9,863 nt of DNA, taken from NCBI GenBank assembly GCA_011049295.1, contig DSCA01000182.1, positions 1 through 9,863 of the forward strand. Direction: 5' to 3'. The notes beneath the pieces were generated by a model. That model searched no databases. It saw only the letters and a list, made by a program, of their open reading frames with translations, and was not told the DNA's origin. The stretch comes from Thermoplasmatales archaeon (GTDB lineage Archaea > Thermoplasmatota > E2 > UBA202 > DSCA01). Every line of letters starts with the position of its first letter. Position 1 is the first letter of the stretch. Below, piece after piece: positions 5,847 through 9,863 of this stretch. The position numbers and the translations under genes are program-made.

Positions 5847-7940
5847 ATGCAGTTGGCCGAGGCGGGTTTGGACACCATTATCGAGAAATGGGAACGATTT
5901 TTTTACGACTACTGCAAGGAGGAGATAGACAATGCGGCCCTGCGGTTTCCGGAGAAGCGAAGCCTCCTTCTCGACTACTGGGTCATCGATACCCACGACG
6001 CGGAGATGGCCGAATACATGCTGGAGAAGCCCTTTGTGGCGCTGTACGCGGCGGAGGCCGCCCTCCGGAAAATGGACATGCCCGTGGACCCAGCCCCCAA
6101 ACTGCACTTCCGGGTGCGCAACCTGCCGGAGGGCCAGAAAATCGGTATCCGGGACCTGCGCTCCCAGCATCTGGGAACCTTCATCGCCGTGGACGGCCTG
6201 GTCAAAAAGGTCACCGAGGTACGGCCCAAGCTGGAGGATGCAGCCTTTCAGTGCCTGAAGTGCGGGGCGGTGATTCGCGTGCAGCAGAACGGCACCGTGC
6301 TGCAGGAGCCCCTGGAATGTTACGAGGACCAGGGGGGATGCGGGCGGCGCACTCCCTTCACTCTTCTTACTGAGGACTCCCGGTTTATTGACTCTCAAAA
6401 AATTGAGATTCAGGAGAACCCGGAGGAGTTGCGGGGCGGGGCCCAGCCCCTCCGCCTCACCATATATCTGGAGGACGACTTGGTGGGAAACATTGTGCCC
6501 GGGGACCGGGTGACGGTGAACGGGATTCTGCACGGGCAGGAGCGGCGGCGGGGGAACATCAAGCTCACCGAGTTCAACAAGGTCATGGATGCCAATACCA
6601 TCGAGCAAAAGGAGCAGGCCTTTGAGGAGGTTCAAATCAGCGACGAGGAAGAGCAAAAAATCCGGGAGCTGAGCCAAGATCCCCTCATCTACCACAAAAT
6701 CAAGGAATCCATTGCCCCTACCATCTACGGCCTGGACACGGAGAAGGACGCCCTGGCCCTGCAGTTGTTCGGGGGCGTGGCCAAGCAGATGCCGGATGGC
6801 ACCCGTATCCGGGGGGATATGCATATCTTGCTGGTGGGCGACCCCGGTACGGCCAAAAGCCAACTGCTCCGTTACATGTCCCTGATAGCTCCCCGCAGCG
6901 TCTATACCTCCGGCAAATCCAGCAGCGCCGCCGGGTTGACGGCCTCGGCGGTGCGCAGCGACGAATTCGGGGAGGGGCGGTGGACGCTGGAGGCGGGGGC
7001 CCTCGTTTTGGCGGACCTGGGCGTGGCCTGCGTGGACGAGCTGGACAAGATGGACAGCAAGGACCGTGCGGCCCTGCACCAGGCCATGGAGCAGCAGGAA
7101 ATCAGCGTGGCCAAGGCGGGCATCAATGCCACCCTGAAGTCGCGGTGCTCCCTGCTGGGGGCGGCCAATCCCAAATTTGGCCGGTTTGACGAGTTTGCCT
7201 CCATCGCCGAGCAAATCAACATGCCTCCCGCGCTGCTCAGCCGGTTTGACCTCATTTTCCCGGTTACCGACCGTCCGGAGCGGGCCAGGGATACCAACCT
7301 GGCCACCCACATTCTGGAGGTGCACGTGGCGGGAGAAAAAATGGAGCACGACCACCACCAGGGGCTGGCCACCCTGGACGAGTTGGAGCAGAAGGTGCGA
7401 CCGGCCATTGAGCCGGAGTTTTTCAGAAAGTATATCGCCTACGCCAAACGCACCGTTTTTCCCGTGCTCACCGATGAGGCGGTGGAAAAACTGAAGAGCT
7501 ACTACGTGAACGTGCGGGCGGCAGCCCGGGAATCGGTTCCTTTCACTCCCAGGCAACTGGAGGCTTTCGTGCGCATTGCCGAGGCCTCGGCGCGCATTCG
7601 GCTGTCGGAAGAGGTCACCGAGGCGGACGCCCAGCGGGCCATCGACATCGTGGACTATTACCTGGAAAAGGTGGGCGTTGACCGGGAAACCGGCGACCTG
7701 GACATCGACATCATCACCACGGGAATCTCCCACAGCCAGAAGGACAAAATGAAAATCCTAACCGGCATCATCAAGGACCTCAGCGACCGGGAGGATTTTG
7801 CCTCCATGCGGGACATCAAGACCCGAGCCCTGGAGGAGGGCCTGACCGAAAAGACGGTGGAGGACATGATGGCCAAAATGATACGGCAGGGAATAATCTA
7901 TGAACCAAAAAGGGGACGATACAAGCTCACCAGCGAATAA
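5847..7940 (+). CDS. mcm: MCM replicative DNA helicase
   Basis: A 697-residue archaeal minichromosome maintenance protein, the ATP-driven 3'-5' hexameric helicase that unwinds DNA at replication forks. The N-terminal domain (1-260) carries a zinc site C136-x2-C139 ... C158-x6-C165 followed by the OB-fold. The AAA+ core has Walker A GDPGTAKSQ (331-339), Walker B VDELDKM (396-402), the presensor hairpin SVAKAGI (420-426), the sensor AAN (439-441) and the arginine finger SRFDLIF (465-471). A winged-helix tail covers about 630-697. Length is normal for the family, and no intein interrupts the Walker A or sensor regions. ATG 5847 is preferred to ATG 5793: the 18 extra residues cross the TATA-like element and do not resemble an MCM N-terminus. 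It heads a four-gene cluster and overlaps the next gene by 41 nt. It is divergent from pfdB across a 126-bp regulatory region. Confidence 0.97.
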   Translation: MQLAEAGLDTIIEKWERFFYDYCKEEIDNAALRFPEKRSLLLDYWVIDTHDAEMAEYMLEKPFVALYAAEAALRKMDMPVDPAPKLHFRVRNLPEGQKIGIRDLRSQHLGTFIAVDGLVKKVTEVRPKLEDAAFQCLKCGAVIRVQQNGTVLQEPLECYEDQGGCGRRTPFTLLTEDSRFIDSQKIEIQENPEELRGGAQPLRLTIYLEDDLVGNIVPGDRVTVNGILHGQERRRGNIKLTEFNKVMDANTIEQKEQAFEEVQISDEEEQKIRELSQDPLIYHKIKESIAPTIYGLDTEKDALALQLFGGVAKQMPDGTRIRGDMHILLVGDPGTAKSQLLRYMSLIAPRSVYTSGKSSSAAGLTASAVRSDEFGEGRWTLEAGALVLADLGVACVDELDKMDSKDRAALHQAMEQQEISVAKAGINATLKSRCSLLGAANPKFGRFDEFASIAEQINMPPALLSRFDLIFPVTDRPERARDTNLATHILEVHVAGEKMEHDHHQGLATLDELEQKVRPAIEPEFFRKYIAYAKRTVFPVLTDEAVEKLKSYYVNVRAAARESVPFTPRQLEAFVRIAEASARIRLSEEVTEADAQRAIDIVDYYLEKVGVDRETGDLDIDIITTGISHSQKDKMKILTGIIKDLSDREDFASMRDIKTRALEEGLTEKTVEDMMAKMIRQGIIYEPKRGRYKLTSE
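7888..7892 (+). promoter_or_regulatory. Possible ribosome binding site for the DUF424 gene
   Basis: AGGGA lies inside the mcm coding sequence, 7 nt before ATG 7900. It supports this ATG as the start even though it makes a 41-nt overlap with mcm. The next in-frame ATG (7978) would delete the first conserved strand of the family. Confidence 0.35.
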
Positions 7941-8235
7941 TATCTGTCTGAAGACCTATGTGGTGGGCCGCGACCTGATGGTGGCTGCCTGCGACCGTGA
8001 ATTGCTGGGGCAGACGCTGAGCGACGGGGATGTGGAGCTGGTGGTTCTGGAGGACTTTTACTGCTCGGTGTACGGGGACGTGGAGCTGCTGACCCGGCAC
8101 CTGGAACGGGCCACCATAGCCAACCTGGTGGGGGAGCGCTGCGTGGCCTGCGGCATGCAGATGGGATTGATTGAAGAGGAAAAAGTTTTAAATATTGCCA
8201 ACGTTCCACACGCACAGTTTGCACTGATGATTTAA
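7900..8235 (+). CDS. DUF424 family archaeal protein of unknown function
   Basis: A 111-residue soluble protein of the archaeal DUF424 (COG2412) family; its biochemical role is not known. Recognisable elements are the first strand CLKTY (16-20), MVAACDRELLGQTLSDG (27-43), the block ATIANLVGER (71-80) and the C-terminal NVPHAQ (101-106). The first 14 residues are poorly conserved and polar, and lie mostly in the stretch overlapping mcm, so they may be a lineage-specific extension. Five cysteines (C16, C31, C55, C81, C84) are notable, with a CVAC motif where family members I recall have non-cysteine residues. Whether it binds metal cannot be told from one CxxC. It sits between mcm and nmd3, overlapping the first by 41 nt and 1 nt from the second, which implies translational coupling and suggests a role in information processing, possibly ribosome-related. 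Confidence 0.88.
   Translation: MNQKGDDTSSPANNICLKTYVVGRDLMVAACDRELLGQTLSDGDVELVVLEDFYCSVYGDVELLTRHLERATIANLVGERCVACGMQMGLIEEEKVLNIANVPHAQFALMI
8186..8194 (+). promoter_or_regulatory. Possible internal promoter for nmd3
   Basis: TTTTAAATA preceded by GAAAAAG makes an AT-rich BRE/TATA-like element inside an otherwise GC-rich cluster. Its centre is about 46 nt before the nmd3 ATG, predicting a leader of about 20 nt. It encodes conserved DUF424 residues (KVLNI), so it may be coding constraint only. Confidence 0.22.
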
Positions 8236-8236
8236 C

Positions 8237-9217
8237 ATGTTTTGTGTGGAATGCGGCAGGGAAACAGACAATCTCATGCACGGCGTGTGTCTCGACTGCT
8301 ATCTTCGAGACCGGCGGTTCTGTACCCCCCCGGATGTGGTAAAGATATACGTCTGCCGGGACTGCGGAGCCGTGTGCACCGCCCAGCACTGGGCTCACCT
8401 GTCCCCTGAGGAGGCTCTGGTCGAGCACCTGCAGCAGCAGATGGAATGCCCGGGCCTGGAGAGACCCCGGATTTCCGTGGATGCTGACCGGCAGACGGTC
8501 ACCTGCACCGGTACCTTCCACGGCCGTCCCGTTGAGGAAACGTATCCCTTCGAGCTGCGGGTCAAGCCCAGCCGCTGCGAGGACTGCGGCAAGATAAAGA
8601 GTGGTTACTTCGAGGCCGTGGTGCAGGTCAGGAAGGAGGGGGGCGCCCTCACCGAGGAGGAAATAGAGGCCAGCGACCATATTGCTCTCTCAGAGGCCGT
8701 GGTGGAGGGACGCAACTACCTGGCCCGGCGGGAGGCCCTACACGGAGGCCTTGATTACTACCTGGGGGACAAGAGCCGGGCGGCGGCCATTGCCCGTCGT
8801 CTGGCAGAGCGGTTTGACGGCCTGGTGGACACCTCCTACACTCTCATGGGTATGCGGGACGGACAGGAGGTATACCGGAACACCGTACTGGTGCGCATCC
8901 CCGCCTATGCCAAACACGATTTCGTGGAGCTGGAAGGGCGGCTGTACCGGGTGGTGGAAACGGGCAAACGGGTGGCCCTGCGGGCCCTGGACACCGGGGA
9001 GCGGAGGCATCTCTATCGCAACGAGATGGCGGCGACCACCGTTCTCCCCCTACGGCCGGAGGAGGCCGTGGTGGTGTCGCGGAGGGAGAGAGAGGTACAG
9101 GTATTGGACCCGGACACCTATCGGACGGTTACCCTGGCTCTTCCCCCGGGAATCGAGCCGGGGGATACGGTGTCCGTCATTAAATGGGAGGGCCGCCTGT
9201 ACGCGGTGGGTGGGTAA
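8237..9217 (+). CDS. nmd3: Archaeal NMD3 family protein
   Basis: A 326-residue homologue of NMD3, the adaptor that in eukaryotes binds and exports the 60S ribosomal subunit; the archaeal protein is thought to act on the large subunit in assembly or quality control. The N-terminal zinc region has C3-x2-C6 paired with C18-x2-C21, then C40-x2-C43, and later C114-x2-C117. The family signature GYFEAVVQVR follows (123-132). The core then shows GGLDYYLGDKSRA (170-182) and YRNTVLVRIP, the hallmark region of NMD3. The C-terminal third is a beta-rich domain ending in VIKWEGRLYAV, resembling the SH3/OB-like part of the family. The size is close to that usual for archaeal NMD3. It begins 1 nt after the DUF424 stop with no convincing Shine-Dalgarno sequence, so re-initiation is likely. 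The HAD gene begins directly after its stop. Confidence 0.95.
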   Translation: MFCVECGRETDNLMHGVCLDCYLRDRRFCTPPDVVKIYVCRDCGAVCTAQHWAHLSPEEALVEHLQQQMECPGLERPRISVDADRQTVTCTGTFHGRPVEETYPFELRVKPSRCEDCGKIKSGYFEAVVQVRKEGGALTEEEIEASDHIALSEAVVEGRNYLARREALHGGLDYYLGDKSRAAAIARRLAERFDGLVDTSYTLMGMRDGQEVYRNTVLVRIPAYAKHDFVELEGRLYRVVETGKRVALRALDTGERRHLYRNEMAATTVLPLRPEEAVVVSRREREVQVLDPDTYRTVTLALPPGIEPGDTVSVIKWEGRLYAVGG

Positions 9218-9859
9218 ATGGTGCGGGTGGTCTCCTTCGACATGGACGGAACCCTGATACAGCAGGACTACGTGAACCACGTGTGGCTGGAGGAGATTCC
9301 CCGTCTCTACGCCCGGCGGCGGGGTCTAAGCCTGGCCGAGGCGCGACGGCTGGTGGAGGCAGAGTACCACAAGGTGGGCGAGGACGATTTGCTCTGGTAC
9401 GACATCCAGCACTGGATTGAGACTTTTGGGCTGCAGTGTCACTGGCGGGACCTGCTGCACCGCTATGCACACCTGCTCCGGCTGTATCCAGAAGTACCGG
9501 AGGTTCTGAACCGGCTCCGGGGCTCCTATCAGCTCATTATTATCTCCAATGCAGCCCGGGAGTTCATCCAGGTGGAAACGGAAACCCTGGGCATCACCGA
9601 CCACTTTGACCACATTTTTTCGGCGGTCACCGATTTTCAGCAGACCAAAAAACATCCCCTGGTCTATCAGCGCATCTGTGACACCCTTGGGGTGAATAGA
9701 GAGGATGTGGTGCACGTGGGAGACAGCTGGGACTTTGACTACTGTGCGCCCCGCAGCGCCGGCATCACCTCCTACTACCTGGACCGGGACGGAGCCGCTG
9801 ACGGACCATATGTGTTAAAAGATCTGGAAACATTTGCCCGAAAGTTAGCCGAGCAGTAA
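9218..9859 (+). CDS. HAD-superfamily hydrolase (phosphatase-like)
   Basis: A 213-residue haloacid-dehalogenase superfamily protein, probably a phosphatase on a small phosphorylated metabolite; the substrate cannot be assigned. All four motifs are present: motif I FDMDGTL with nucleophile D8 and acid D10; motif II with S110 in IISN (108-111); motif III Lys at 144/145; motif IV GDSWDFD with D169 and D172 or D174. Residues 14-90 form a helical cap (type C1), as in phosphoglycolate phosphatase and related enzymes. Its ATG directly follows the nmd3 stop codon with no spacer, and a GGTGG sequence at 9205-9209 lies 8 nt upstream, so it is almost certainly cotranscribed with nmd3. It is complete at the C-terminus, and only 4 bases follow its stop, so whether the operon continues is not visible. 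The name gph is possible but not supported by anything specific. Confidence 0.9.
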   Translation: MVRVVSFDMDGTLIQQDYVNHVWLEEIPRLYARRRGLSLAEARRLVEAEYHKVGEDDLLWYDIQHWIETFGLQCHWRDLLHRYAHLLRLYPEVPEVLNRLRGSYQLIIISNAAREFIQVETETLGITDHFDHIFSAVTDFQQTKKHPLVYQRICDTLGVNREDVVHVGDSWDFDYCAPRSAGITSYYLDRDGAADGPYVLKDLETFARKLAEQ

Positions 9860-9863
9860 CTAG

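Noticed and set aside
6800..7260. Possible intein in MCM, common at the Walker A and nearby sites in archaea.
   Set aside because: Walker A, Walker B, sensor and arginine-finger blocks are continuous with normal spacing; there is no insertion.
5721..7733. Very long open frame on the minus strand opposite mcm, continuous with pfdB (791 codons in all).
   Set aside because: It is the antisense of a strongly conserved MCM gene in GC-rich DNA. Its product shows no recognisable family, and it would read through the pfdB promoter. The real gene is pfdB from ATG 5720.
8237..9280. Other open frames on both strands across nmd3 and HAD.
   Set aside because: They are shadows: low-complexity Arg/Pro/Gly-rich products with no motif, overlapping genes with clear family signatures.
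1..9863. CRISPR arrays, insertion sequences, phage or defence islands.
   Set aside because: No regularly spaced repeats, transposase, integrase or terminal inverted repeats were seen; every gene except the two exported ones has a housekeeping or widely conserved assignment.

Overview
This window looks like a chromosomal segment of a euryarchaeon, most plausibly a methanogen-related lineage such as Methanomicrobia in the broad sense. It carries an MCM replicative helicase, a prefoldin beta subunit, archaeal NMD3, a DUF424 protein and a MEMO/AmrB protein, which together are an archaeal set. Several genes have TATA-like boxes 24-30 nt before the start codon, as in leaderless archaeal transcripts. 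No rRNA, tRNA, CRISPR array, insertion sequence or integrase was found. The DNA is GC-rich and densely packed, and no stretch longer than about 130 bases lacks a gene.

Left third (minus strand, 1-4432). Reading in the direction of transcription, the first gene encodes an exported thioredoxin-repeat protein fused to a six-helix CcdA/DsbD-type membrane electron carrier (4432 to 2669). Next comes an exported class I glutamine-amidotransferase-like (BPL-N type) protein (2621 to 1563). Last is a full-type bifunctional PurH (1481 to the window edge), which lacks only its last few residues. The first two genes are both secretory and probably work in the same extracytoplasmic compartment. PurH is cytoplasmic purine biosynthesis and may only share read-through transcription.

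Middle (4439-5846). A 65-71 bp divergent promoter region separates the CcdA-type gene from amrB (MEMO family, plus strand). amrB runs convergently into pfdB (minus strand), with only 2 bp between the two stop codons. A second divergent region of 126 bp separates pfdB from mcm. It holds a TATA-like box for each gene and a perfect 12-bp GC palindrome directly upstream of the mcm box.

Right half (plus strand, 5847-9859). A tight cluster, probably an operon, runs mcm - DUF424 - nmd3 - HAD hydrolase. DUF424 overlaps mcm by 41 nt, nmd3 starts 1 nt after the DUF424 stop, and the HAD gene starts immediately after the nmd3 stop. This links DNA replication (MCM) with 60S/50S ribosome-associated functions (NMD3) and a conserved archaeal protein of unknown function.

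The most interesting items are the triple thioredoxin-like repeat protein, in which only the third repeat keeps a CxxC; its exported amidotransferase-like neighbour with an intact Cys/His/Glu triad; the compact archaeal PurH; and the consistent leaderless promoter layout. I did not see a clearly new multi-gene defence or mobile system here.
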